Both the position numbers and the translations under genes were made by a program. A model generated the notes under the pieces. That model was not told the origin of the DNA, did not search any database, and worked only from the letters and a program-made list of their open reading frames with translations. Positions 10,926 through 19,816 of a stretch of 37,016 nt of DNA are shown in pieces. The stretch is from Candidatus Planktophila lacus (GTDB taxonomy: Bacteria; Bacteroidota; Bacteroidia; Flavobacteriales_D; Crocinitomicaceae), in contig CALPOI020000002.1 of the NCBI GenBank assembly GCA_943325145.2, positions 1 to 37,016 on the forward strand, in the 5' to 3' direction. Positions within the stretch are counted from its first letter, which is position 1. Each line of letters begins with the position of its first letter.

Positions 10926-11909
10926 TTATTTATTAGATAAAAATGATTTTAATCGATTGATTACATCGATTTCTATTGGATCAACATCATTTAAATCAGA
11001 CAAATAAAATGAAGCCCAATCAACGACATTGATAAAATAAATAGCACGTTCAATTAAGGAATCACCCTCTGGTACCAATCTAAATATATGAGGCGTTTTT
11101 GTTTTAAAATGATCAATGGAAAATTCTAAACGTAACTGATTTTTTGGATGTAAATCTTTAGAATCAAAAATCAACACTCCACAACGCTCATCTGCTAATC
11201 CCCAACCAACAAGTTCATTGTGATTCATCTCAGGAATTACATGGTGATTACATAAAATTTTAGCATTTTCATTGAATTGTTGACGTGCTCGTATAGCTAC
11301 TGCTTCGTAATTTGATGCGGAATACATCAACACTAACTTATTCTTTAAAAAAGCTGCTAATTCTTTTGCTGAAGCATGAATCTGTTCATTAAAATCTACT
11401 AATAGATTTTTAGATGATTGATAATCTTTTATAAAAGTATCGTTCGTTAATCCTAATTGAAAGAAAATTGTAAGCAATTGTCCCACTGAAAAAGCCAATG
11501 CTGTTCTTGGAGGATTTCCACTTGGGATTTCCATGCAATCGTAATTATTCTTTTCACAAAAAGCAACCAATGCACCACCAGATGATATACCTATTATGAA
11601 AGCTTTTAACTCTTTTGCTTCATGAAGACAACTTAATGTCTCTTCCGTTTCACCGGAATAAGAAGAACAAATAACTAGGGTAGAACTATTGACAAATTTT
11701 GGTAGAGTATAATCTTGACAAACAACCACAGGTATTTGTAATGAATTCTCTAACCATTGAGCGACTAATTTACCGCCGATTCCTGAACCACCCATCCCAC
11801 ATATCACCACACTCTTTAATTGTTCAGATGGTTTTTTTAATGTATATGATGCTGCTATACGTAACGATTCTTCAATATTTTCAGGAAAAGAAGCAATTAA
11901 ATCTCTCAT
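10926..11909 (-). CDS. Bifunctional phosphoglucose/phosphomannose isomerase (SIS-domain protein)
   Basis: 327 aa; VVICGMGGSGIGGKLVAQWL, SSYSGETEETL, EMNHNELVGW are characteristic of the PGI/PMI SIS family. Confidence 0.92.
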   Translation of the reverse strand: MRDLIASFPENIEESLRIAASYTLKKPSEQLKSVVICGMGGSGIGGKLVAQWLENSLQIPVVVCQDYTLPKFVNSSTLVICSSYSGETEETLSCLHEAKELKAFIIGISSGGALVAFCEKNNYDCMEIPSGNPPRTALAFSVGQLLTIFFQLGLTNDTFIKDYQSSKNLLVDFNEQIHASAKELAAFLKNKLVLMYSASNYEAVAIRARQQFNENAKILCNHHVIPEMNHNELVGWGLADERCGVLIFDSKDLHPKNQLRLEFSIDHFKTKTPHIFRLVPEGDSLIERAIYFINVVDWASFYLSDLNDVDPIEIDVINRLKSFLSNK

Positions 11910-11970
11910 AATCTATAATTAAGTTACGAAAATAATTTTTTTATTTAAAATAACACTGAATATAAAATAA

Positions 11971-11997
11971 AAAAGCCCATTAAATAATGGGCTTTTC
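11971..11997 (-). terminator. Rho-independent terminator downstream of rplY
   Basis: Stem AAAAGCCCATT/AATGGGCTTTT with short loop, followed on the minus strand by a T-rich tract. Confidence 0.85.
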
Positions 11998-12016
11998 CTA
12001 TTTAGACTAAAAAAGA

Positions 12017-12604
12017 CTATTCTTCGTCATCATCATCTCCAGCATCAGAACCTTTTGCAGCTCCTCTTGCCATTCTTACAGATACAACAACTGCGTTTGT
12101 AGGCTCTAAAAACTTCAAACCATTCGACTCAATTTGTCCAACACGAATTGATTGACCGATACGCAATTTAGTAATATCTAAAGTAATCGCTTCTGGTAAA
12201 TCAGTCGGTAAACCAACTACTGTTAAACGACGGAATACTTGTAATAATTTACCACCCGCTAACACACCTCTAGAAGCTCCAGTTAAACGAACAGGTAAAG
12301 CAACTTTAACAGGTTTTGAATCATTTAATTCATAAAAATCAACGTGTTTTACTGCTCCAGTAATATTATCTTGTTGTAAATCTTGAATGATAGCTTTCGC
12401 AACTTTACCTTCAACATCGATTTCAACTTGATAAACATCTGGTGTGAAAACTAATTTTTCAACCTCAATTTTTCTAACAGAAAAATGTACTTGTGTACCT
12501 TGTCCATAAAGAACACATGGTACTCTTTCCTCTTTTCTCAAAGCGTTAGCATCTTTTTTCCCTACGTTTGTTCTTAACAAACCGCTCAATTTTGATACTT
12601 TCAT
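12017..12604 (-). CDS. rplY: 50S ribosomal protein L25/general stress protein Ctc
   Basis: 195 aa; LRTNVGKKDANALRKEERVPCVLYGQG, QDLQQDNITGAVKHVDFYEL, PVRLTGASRGVLAGGKLLQV; acidic C-tail; follows prs. Confidence 0.95.
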   Translation of the reverse strand: MKVSKLSGLLRTNVGKKDANALRKEERVPCVLYGQGTQVHFSVRKIEVEKLVFTPDVYQVEIDVEGKVAKAIIQDLQQDNITGAVKHVDFYELNDSKPVKVALPVRLTGASRGVLAGGKLLQVFRRLTVVGLPTDLPEAITLDITKLRIGQSIRVGQIESNGLKFLEPTNAVVVSVRMARGAAKGSDAGDDDDEE

Positions 12605-12625
12605 TATAAATTATTTAGTTTAAGT

Positions 12626-13564
12626 TTACGAAATTACAAAATGTTTACTTATAGATTGATTATTAATCAAACTTTTTATTACATCTGCAAACAATACATC
12701 TACTGGTAAAACATGAATTTTAGGAGATGACTTTTTAAGAGGAATTGTATCAGTCACATAAAGTGCTGTTAAATCAGAATTTTCAATTCGTTCGTAAGCA
12801 GGGCCTGATAAAATAGGATGCGTACAAAATGCCCGAACACTTTTTGCGCCTTTTTGCATAAATAATGTTGCAGCAGCTGTGAGAGTACCTGCTGTATCAC
12901 ACATATCGTCTACCAATAAAACATCTTTCCCTTCAACATCTCCAATCACAGTCATTTCAGCAACTTCATTGGCCTTCTTTCTATGTTTATGACACAAAGC
13001 TAACCCAACATTAAATACCTTTGCATATGAATTCGCTCTCTTTGCACCTCCTGCATCTGGAGCTGCAATGACTAAATTTGAAGTTTTACTCAATTCTTCC
13101 ATTACAGGTAAGAAAATGGTAGAACCATATAAGTGATCTACAGGAACTTCAAAAAACCCTTGAATCTGGTCTGCGTGTAAATCCATTGTAATAATTCGAT
13201 CTACTCCAGCAGCCATTAACATATTTGCTACCAATTTAGCGCCAATCGCAACACGCGGTTTATCTTTTCTATCTTGTCTTGCAAAACCAAAATAGGGCAT
13301 CACCGCAATAATTTTTCGTGCCGAAGCTCTTTTTGCTGCATCTACCATCAATAATAATTCAAATAAATTATCACTTGGAGGCATTGTAGATTGAACTAAA
13401 AAAACATCCATCCCACGGACAGTCTCCTCAAAAGATGGTTGAAACTCCCCGTCACTAAAACTCAAAACATTTACATCTCCAAGTTCAACTCCATAAGAAT
13501 GAGCGATTCTATTTGCTAAATCAACAGATGCTCTACCTGCAAAAATTTTTACTCCATTTGGCAT
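12626..13564 (-). CDS. prs: Ribose-phosphate pyrophosphokinase
   Basis: Start moved to internal ATG (MPNGVKIFAGRASVDLANRIA) at 13564; YFGFARQDRKDKPR, DLHADQIQGFF, VLLVDDMCDTAGTL are hallmark PRPP synthetase motifs. Confidence 0.96.
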   Translation of the reverse strand: MPNGVKIFAGRASVDLANRIAHSYGVELGDVNVLSFSDGEFQPSFEETVRGMDVFLVQSTMPPSDNLFELLLMVDAAKRASARKIIAVMPYFGFARQDRKDKPRVAIGAKLVANMLMAAGVDRIITMDLHADQIQGFFEVPVDHLYGSTIFLPVMEELSKTSNLVIAAPDAGGAKRANSYAKVFNVGLALCHKHRKKANEVAEMTVIGDVEGKDVLLVDDMCDTAGTLTAAATLFMQKGAKSVRAFCTHPILSGPAYERIENSDLTALYVTDTIPLKKSSPKIHVLPVDVLFADVIKSLINNQSISKHFVIS

Positions 13565-13587
13565 AATATCTTCTTTATTACTAATGT

Positions 13588-13595
13588 CAAAATTA
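13588..13595 (-). promoter_or_regulatory. Candidate -7 element (TAATTTTG on minus) for prs-rplY
   Basis: Plus CAAAATTA, 24 nt upstream of the revised prs start. Confidence 0.35.
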
Positions 13596-13863
13596 GAGGT
13601 AATTATTGAATTGGTACACGCTATGGTGCAATTATTTTTTTTTGTTAAACACATTATTATTTTGTAAATTTAATATGAGTTCATTGAAAAACATTTTATC
13701 TCAATTCATTTGATAATTATCTACAATTCAAGAATTAATAGACTCCTGAATATTAATTAATTATTAATGATTTAGATATTTTTTGCTATTCACATTGTCT
13801 TTGGGAAAAGTCATTGCGTTGACAGTAAACGTGAATTCTTTCACACGTACTTTTAGTAAAAAA

Positions 13864-15195
13864 ATGATCATGGCTAAGAAACAAAAAGTCTATGTATTAG
13901 ACACGTCCGTGTTATTACACGATCATCACTCTTTGATTAACTTCAAAAAAAGTGATGTTGCTATTCCAATTACGGTATTGGAAGAGTTAGATAAATTCAA
14001 AGTTGGAAACGATATAAAAAACTTTGCAGCCCGAGAGGTGATTCGTTTCATTGATAAAATTGCAGGTAAAGGAAATCTTCAAGATTGGATAAAATTAGGA
14101 CACGATTTAGGTAAATTTAAAATCGTACTTGATTCCTCCCCAAAAGAAATAAACGCGGAATACATTTTTTCAGTCGGTAAAAACGACCATAAAATTCTAA
14201 ATTCAGCATTGGTGCTTAAAGAAGAGCTTGGTTCGAAAGATGTTATCTTAGTTACGAAAGATATCAATCTAAGAATCAAAGCAAAAGCTTTGGGTTTACT
14301 ATCTGAAGATTATGAAACAGGAAAAGTGGATGGAGAATTTTTAGAAGAAACTTCATACAATCAAATTGAAAACTTAGAATCTGAAGTAATTCGTTCTATT
14401 TACACAAAAGAAAGTATCCCTGAAGATGGTATTTTAGGTGATAAAAAAATTGCGAATGGCTACTATATTCTTAAAAATGGTAAGACCTCTACATTAGCAT
14501 ATTACAACCCAACTAATGACCACATTGAAAAAGTAGATAAACCATTTGTGTACGGAATCAAAGCTAAAAATGCAGAACAAGCATTTGCATTACATGCTTT
14601 ACTTAACAACGACATCAAACTTGTCGCATTACAAGGCGTAGCTGGTACAGGAAAAACACTTTTAGCTTTAGCAAGTGCTTTAGAAATGCACAATCAATAC
14701 CAACAAATAATACTAGCAAGACCATTAGTACCTCTTTCAAATAAAGAAATTGGTTTTCTTCCTGGAGATGCAAATGAAAAAATATCTCCTTACATGGAGC
14801 CACTATGGGATAATTTAAAATTTATTAAATCGCAGTTTGGAGAAAATGAAAAGAAACACAAAGCGATTGTAGAAATGGAAAAAGAAGGCAAATTAATGAT
14901 AACTCCTTTAGCGTTTATCAGAGGAAGAAGTTTGTCCAATATTCTTTTTATCATAGACGAAGCACAAAATTTAACACCTCATGAAGTTAAAACAATTATT
15001 ACTAGAGCAGGTGAAAATACTAAAATCATCTTTACAGGAGACGTGAAACAAATCGACACACCCTATTTGGACGAACATAGTTGTGGTTTATCTTACATTA
15101 TTGAAAAACTAAAAAATCAACCATTGTTTGCACAAGTAAAACTTGAAAAAGGAGAACGCTCAGAATTAGCGAATCTTGCAAATGAATTACTGTAA
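13864..15195 (+). CDS. PhoH family protein with N-terminal PIN domain (PhoH2/YlaK-like ATPase)
   Basis: ORF 13783..15195; likely start MIMAKKQK at 13864 or 13870. N-terminal PIN (VYVLDTSVLLHD ... VLEELDKFK); C-terminal PhoH Walker A GVAGTGKTLLALA and Walker B FIIDEAQNLTPHEVKTIITRAGENTKIIFTGD. Confidence 0.94.
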   Translation: MIMAKKQKVYVLDTSVLLHDHHSLINFKKSDVAIPITVLEELDKFKVGNDIKNFAAREVIRFIDKIAGKGNLQDWIKLGHDLGKFKIVLDSSPKEINAEYIFSVGKNDHKILNSALVLKEELGSKDVILVTKDINLRIKAKALGLLSEDYETGKVDGEFLEETSYNQIENLESEVIRSIYTKESIPEDGILGDKKIANGYYILKNGKTSTLAYYNPTNDHIEKVDKPFVYGIKAKNAEQAFALHALLNNDIKLVALQGVAGTGKTLLALASALEMHNQYQQIILARPLVPLSNKEIGFLPGDANEKISPYMEPLWDNLKFIKSQFGENEKKHKAIVEMEKEGKLMITPLAFIRGRSLSNILFIIDEAQNLTPHEVKTIITRAGENTKIIFTGDVKQIDTPYLDEHSCGLSYIIEKLKNQPLFAQVKLEKGERSELANLANELL

Positions 15196-15198
15196 ATT

Positions 15199-15234
15199 AC
15201 TATTCCTCTGAAATTATTTGGAGGAATAGTTTTT
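15199..15234. terminator. Terminator between convergent phoH-like and S4 genes
   Basis: ACTATTCCTC-(loop)-GAGGAATAGT followed by TTTTT on plus; lies between the two stop codons. Confidence 0.8.
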
Positions 15235-15604
15235 AAAAATCTAAAAAATCATCCAATGATCTTCTGTCTTTTTTAGTTGGTTTACCTGTACCATTTTGTC
15301 GATAAACACTCTGGGAATCAACATAGAGTTTGAATTTTTCAATTTCCTCTAAAGGTGTAATATCTTCTAAATAATCTATTACTAATTTTGGACCAACTCT
15401 TTTATCGATTAAAGCCTTTATCTTGTAAGTAAATACTGCCGAGTTTTTTAATACGTGAATTACATCGCTTACTTTTACATCTTTAGATGGTTTAACATCT
15501 AATCCGTTGATTCTAATTTTACCTTTTGAAATTAATTCTGTTGCAATGCTTCTTGTTTTTGTTAAGCGAACAGACCAAACAAACTTATCGAATCGTATTG
15601 CCAT
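15233..15604 (-). CDS. RNA-binding S4 domain-containing protein (Hsp15/HslR-like)
   Basis: Likely start MAIRFDKFVWSVRLTKTRSIATELISKGKIRINGLDVKPSKDVKVSDVI, a typical S4 domain. Upstream codons of the listed ORF overlap a terminator. Confidence 0.9.
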   Translation of the reverse strand: MAIRFDKFVWSVRLTKTRSIATELISKGKIRINGLDVKPSKDVKVSDVIHVLKNSAVFTYKIKALIDKRVGPKLVIDYLEDITPLEEIEKFKLYVDSQSVYRQNGTGKPTKKDRRSLDDFLDF

Positions 15605-15627
15605 AAAACTGAAAGTTAAAAGACACA

Positions 15628-15653
15628 AAAAACCTCAGCTTGAAAACTGAGGT
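15628..15653 (-). terminator. Terminator downstream of the desaturase gene
   Basis: Minus strand ACCTCAG-TTTTCAAG-CTGAGGTTTTTT: perfect stem with T-tract. Confidence 0.8.
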
Positions 15654-15664
15654 AGCAATTAATT

Positions 15665-16771
15665 TTAGTGAATTCCTGGAGCAAAATCTTTTGTTCCTAA
15701 ATCGCGCAACATTTTTGTATGCTCTTTCAATGCACCATAAAATGTGTTGAATGAAAAATAAGGCAGATTATACTCTTTCGCAGTATTCTCAACTATTTTA
15801 GATAATTTCTTGTAGTGTACATGACTAATATTAGGAAACAAATGGTGTTCCACTTGAAAATTTAACCCACCAACATACCAAGAAAACCAAGTAGATTTAG
15901 GAGCAAAATTCGCTGTATTGTATAATTGATTCACAGCCCAGTCTGCCTCAACTTCACCTGACTCATTTGGAACTGGATAAGTAGAAGAAGGAATCACGTG
16001 AGCAGGCTGAAAAATTGCTGCTAATACTAAACCTGCAACAAAATGCATACTTAAAAAACCAAGAATAATTCCATACCAAGGCAATGTTGAAAAAAAGAAA
16101 GGTAGTCCAAGAACTATAGTAAAATACAACACTTTTGTGATAATAATATTTCTTACCAAACGACTGTATGTAATATTTTGAGTTTTTAATAAATCTTGCC
16201 CTTTAAATCGTTTTGCTTGCACAAAATCTTTCACTGTACACCACATCAAAGTCATCATTCCATAAAAAAACCAAGCGTAAAAATGTTGGTATTTATGGTA
16301 TTTTAACCTTTTTGCATGAGGAGTAAAACGCATTAAAAAACCAGGGTTAATATCCTCATCCATACCAGTAACATTGGTATAAGTGTGGTGTAACACATTG
16401 TGTTGAATTCTCCAATTAACATCAGAACCACCTACACCATTGATAACCAATCCTAACAATTTATTGATACGATCATTCTTAGAATACGCACCGTGATTTG
16501 CATCATGCATAATGGATAAACCAACACCCGCCATACCTAACCCCATAACAATCCACATCAAGAATGAAACCCATGTAGTAGTAATGATGGTATTCATCAA
16601 AATAAATGGTGTAACATAGAGTGAAATCATGAATATGGTTTTAATAACCATACCACTATTGGCATATCTAGATAAATTATTTTCTTTGAAATATTCTCTA
16701 ACACGTGATTGAAGAGTTTTATAAAACTCTGCATTGTGATTCTTAGCGAACGTAACTGTAGGTAAACTCAT
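15665..16771 (-). CDS. Membrane fatty acid desaturase / acyl-CoA desaturase family
   Basis: Likely start MSLPTVTF at 16771; histidine boxes HDANHGAYS, HNVLHHTYTN, and FQVEHHLFPNISH. Confidence 0.94.
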   Translation of the reverse strand: MSLPTVTFAKNHNAEFYKTLQSRVREYFKENNLSRYANSGMVIKTIFMISLYVTPFILMNTIITTTWVSFLMWIVMGLGMAGVGLSIMHDANHGAYSKNDRINKLLGLVINGVGGSDVNWRIQHNVLHHTYTNVTGMDEDINPGFLMRFTPHAKRLKYHKYQHFYAWFFYGMMTLMWCTVKDFVQAKRFKGQDLLKTQNITYSRLVRNIIITKVLYFTIVLGLPFFFSTLPWYGIILGFLSMHFVAGLVLAAIFQPAHVIPSSTYPVPNESGEVEADWAVNQLYNTANFAPKSTWFSWYVGGLNFQVEHHLFPNISHVHYKKLSKIVENTAKEYNLPYFSFNTFYGALKEHTKMLRDLGTKDFAPGIH

Positions 16772-16788
16772 AAGTTTTAAATAAAAAA

Positions 16789-16796
16789 CAAAGTTA
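16789..16796 (-). promoter_or_regulatory. -7 element (TAACTTTG on minus) for the desaturase gene
   Basis: Plus CAAAGTTA, 18 nt upstream of ATG; matches TAnnTTTG. Confidence 0.5.
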
Positions 16797-16920
16797 TGCG
16801 ATTTTAACCGAATTTTTTTAAAATAATTTAAATAAACAAACAATAAATAGTTAAAAACTTTAAAATATTGATTACTAACCATCAACAAATATGATTGGTC
16901 ATAAACAAATAAATTTCAAT

Positions 16921-16928
16921 TATTTTTG
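16921..16928 (+). promoter_or_regulatory. Candidate -7 element (TATTTTTG) for ispG
   Basis: Matches TAnnTTTG upstream of the ispG start. Confidence 0.4.
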
Positions 16929-17006
16929 TTTCAACAACATTAATTGATAGTATTGCAATTATCAACTAATAGAAATGATTTCAATTTGCCACTAACAAAA
17001 AATACA

Positions 17007-18920
17007 ATGAAAGACTCACAAAATTACTGCTTAGATTATTTTAATAAGAAAAGAGTAAACACTATAGAAGTTCAAATAGGTTCAGTAAAAATTGGTGGAG
17101 AAAATAATATTCTTGCGCAATCTATGACCACAACAGATACGATGGATACCATAGGTTCTGTTGAGCAGTCAAAAAGAATGATTGATGCAGGCTGTGAACT
17201 AGTTCGACTTACTGCTCCATCCAAAAAAGAAGCAGAAAATTTGGGTGAAATAAAACGTTTACTCAATGAAGCAGGTTATAACAAACCCCTTGTTGCTGAC
17301 ATTCATTTTACACCAAATGCAGCAGAAATTGCAGCTCAACTAATTGAAAAAGTTCGTGTAAATCCAGGAAATTATGCTGATAAGAAAAAATTTGAAGAAA
17401 TTGATTTTACTGAAGATACTTACAATGAAGAACTTAAGCGCATTGAAGAGAAATTCACTCCATTAGTTGAAATTTGCAAACTACACGGAACTACACTACG
17501 CATTGGAACAAACCATGGATCACTCTCAGATCGAATACTAAGTAGATTCGGTGATACACCTGAAGGAATGGTTGAATCAGCAATGGAATTCCTTCGCATA
17601 TGCAAAAAAAACAATTTTCATAAGATTGTTATCTCTATGAAAGCAAGCAATACGCTTGTTATGGTGCATGCTTATCGATTATTAGTAAAAACCATGCATG
17701 AAGAAGATATGTATTATCCACTTCATCTGGGAGTAACTGAAGCAGGGGATGGGGAAGACGGTAGAATTAAATCAGCAGTAGGTATCGGAGCTTTACTTGA
17801 AGATGGTCTAGGAGACACATTAAGAGTATCACTTACTGAAGATCCAGAATTTGAAATACCTGTTGCTAAAAAACTAATTGAAAAATCTTTATTGGAAAAT
17901 ACTCTACCGATAAATCAAAACAATGAAATAACATACAATCCTTTTGAATACAACAGAAGAAAATCTTATAAAATTCATACAATTGGAGAAAAAAATGTTC
18001 CTGTTGTAATTGCAGATTTATCTTCAAAATCAACAATTACACCCGCTAATTTTTTTGGTTTAGGTTACAATTACAGTATTGAATTAGACAAATGGCACCT
18101 TCAAGATTTAGCTGCGGACTTTGTGTTTATTGGTAATAACAATCTAGAATTTGAACTTCCGGGTACTCTAGGCGTAATTCAAAACTACTCTAAGTGGAAT
18201 GAATCGAGTAAACACAAACAAAACTATTATCCACTATTTTCAAGTGACGAAGAAATTTATGAAACCAATAATGTTCCATTTTTTATTGAAATAAAAGACA
18301 CGAAAATTCCGATCGAAAAAATTAAAAACAATCCCAATGCAATTCTTGTATTGACAACAGATTATTCAAACAAAACTCAAATCTATCGTAAGATAAGAGT
18401 AACACTGGACAAGGAAAACATACTTAACCCAGTTATTTTAAAGTACAATTACCAAATCGATGACGAAGAAAAGTTTCAACTATATGCTTCAAGTGATTCA
18501 GGAAACCAATTTATAGATGGATTTGGTGATGGAATTTGGATTACTGGAAATTCATCTACTGTATTTTTAAACTCTCTTTCGTTTGGAATTCTCCAAGCAA
18601 CACGAACAAGAATATCGAAAACTGAATATATTTCTTGTCCATCTTGTGGAAGAACACTATTTGATTTACAAGAAACTACAGCAAAAATTAGAAGTAAAAC
18701 ATCTCACTTAAAAGGAATAAAAATTGGTATAATGGGTTGCATTGTGAATGGACCTGGAGAAATGGCTGATGCTGATTACGGTTACGTAGGAACAGGACCA
18801 GGAAAAATCCATTTATACAAAGAAAAAACAGTCGTTCGTAAAAACGTTTCAGAAAACGAAGCTGTTGATGCCTTAATTCAGTTAATAAAAGAAAATGGTG
18901 ATTGGATAGAACCTAAATAA
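17007..18920 (+). CDS. ispG: (E)-4-hydroxy-3-methylbut-2-enyl-diphosphate synthase, long form with inserted domain
   Basis: ORF track starts at a TTG at 16944; ATG (MKDSQNYCLDYFNKKRVNTIEVQIG) at 17007 is more likely. QSMTTTDTMDT, GCELVRLTAPS, C-terminal ISCPSCGRTLFDLQ and GCIVNGPGEMADADYGYVG [4Fe-4S] motifs. Confidence 0.96.
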   Translation: MKDSQNYCLDYFNKKRVNTIEVQIGSVKIGGENNILAQSMTTTDTMDTIGSVEQSKRMIDAGCELVRLTAPSKKEAENLGEIKRLLNEAGYNKPLVADIHFTPNAAEIAAQLIEKVRVNPGNYADKKKFEEIDFTEDTYNEELKRIEEKFTPLVEICKLHGTTLRIGTNHGSLSDRILSRFGDTPEGMVESAMEFLRICKKNNFHKIVISMKASNTLVMVHAYRLLVKTMHEEDMYYPLHLGVTEAGDGEDGRIKSAVGIGALLEDGLGDTLRVSLTEDPEFEIPVAKKLIEKSLLENTLPINQNNEITYNPFEYNRRKSYKIHTIGEKNVPVVIADLSSKSTITPANFFGLGYNYSIELDKWHLQDLAADFVFIGNNNLEFELPGTLGVIQNYSKWNESSKHKQNYYPLFSSDEEIYETNNVPFFIEIKDTKIPIEKIKNNPNAILVLTTDYSNKTQIYRKIRVTLDKENILNPVILKYNYQIDDEEKFQLYASSDSGNQFIDGFGDGIWITGNSSTVFLNSLSFGILQATRTRISKTEYISCPSCGRTLFDLQETTAKIRSKTSHLKGIKIGIMGCIVNGPGEMADADYGYVGTGPGKIHLYKEKTVVRKNVSENEAVDALIQLIKENGDWIEPK

Positions 18921-19808
18921 TTATATCTTTTCTTTTTTGAAAACATAAATTTGAGAGCTATAACCGTGATTTTTAGCGTATAAATTTGATTTTAAACCAT
19001 TTATAACACCATTAACTACGGATCCATTCTTATATTTCTCTGATAACATACTTACATAGTAAGCATCGAACTTCATTGGAAGAATTTCAATACAATTCAT
19101 ACCAAAAGATTTTAATAGTAATTGTATCGTGTTTTTCTGAAAGTGATAAAGGTGACGTGGAACATCATAAGCTGCCCAATAAGACTTATAAAACTTAGCA
19201 TCCCAAGAATCCATATTTGGTACAGCAACAAACAAGTAACCTCCTGTTTTTAAAACTCTTACAATTTCAGAAAGGTCCCGTTTAAGATGGTAAACATGTT
19301 CTAATACATGCCACATTGTAACTATATCTTTAGAATCAGAAGGAATACTTGTCAACTCTTCTAAGGTATCTAACGATAAATTAAAATTTTGTTTTGCGTA
19401 TTTTCTCGCATCTTCATCTGGTTCTAAACCTTGAATTTCATATCCTTGAGTTTGAGCCAAATTTAAAAAATGTCCAGTACCAGCTCCAATATCTAACAAT
19501 GAATTTCCTTTGGAATAATTAGAAAGTAATTTTACCTTCTGTTTTAGTGTATAATTTCTTACAATAGAATAAACACGATTTATAATTCCTTTATTTGAAG
19601 AGGAGTGTGAAACATATTCTTCACTTTTATAATAATTTCCAATAGTAGTTTCAGCTGGTATTGGATTTGTAAAATGAAAACCACAACTAGAACATTTCAC
19701 AATAGTGAATTCCTCTTTTGTAATCATCCAATCTTTTAAATCAATAAAAGATTCGAATTCTGCATGTTCACAAACTGGACATGCGTTTATTGTATTTAAT
19801 TGTTCCAC
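18921..19808 (-). CDS. Class I SAM-dependent methyltransferase with N-terminal CxxC zinc-ribbon-like motif
   Basis: 295 aa, apparent GTG start; CPVC...CSSCGFHFTNP, LLDIGAGTGHFLNLA, MWHVLEHVYHL. Confidence 0.9.
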   Translation of the reverse strand: MEQLNTINACPVCEHAEFESFIDLKDWMITKEEFTIVKCSSCGFHFTNPIPAETTIGNYYKSEEYVSHSSSNKGIINRVYSIVRNYTLKQKVKLLSNYSKGNSLLDIGAGTGHFLNLAQTQGYEIQGLEPDEDARKYAKQNFNLSLDTLEELTSIPSDSKDIVTMWHVLEHVYHLKRDLSEIVRVLKTGGYLFVAVPNMDSWDAKFYKSYWAAYDVPRHLYHFQKNTIQLLLKSFGMNCIEILPMKFDAYYVSMLSEKYKNGSVVNGVINGLKSNLYAKNHGYSSQIYVFKKEKI

Positions 19809-19816
19809 GTGAAACT
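19801..19816. promoter_or_regulatory. parS: parS-like centromere site 1 (TGTTCCACGTGAAACT)
   Basis: 15/16 match to TGTTNCACGTGAAACA; spans the mnmG stop / methyltransferase GTG start junction. Confidence 0.85.

Noticed and set aside
15991-16002. CACGTG in the desaturase gene
   Set aside because: Flanks (GGAAT...AGCAG) do not match parS.
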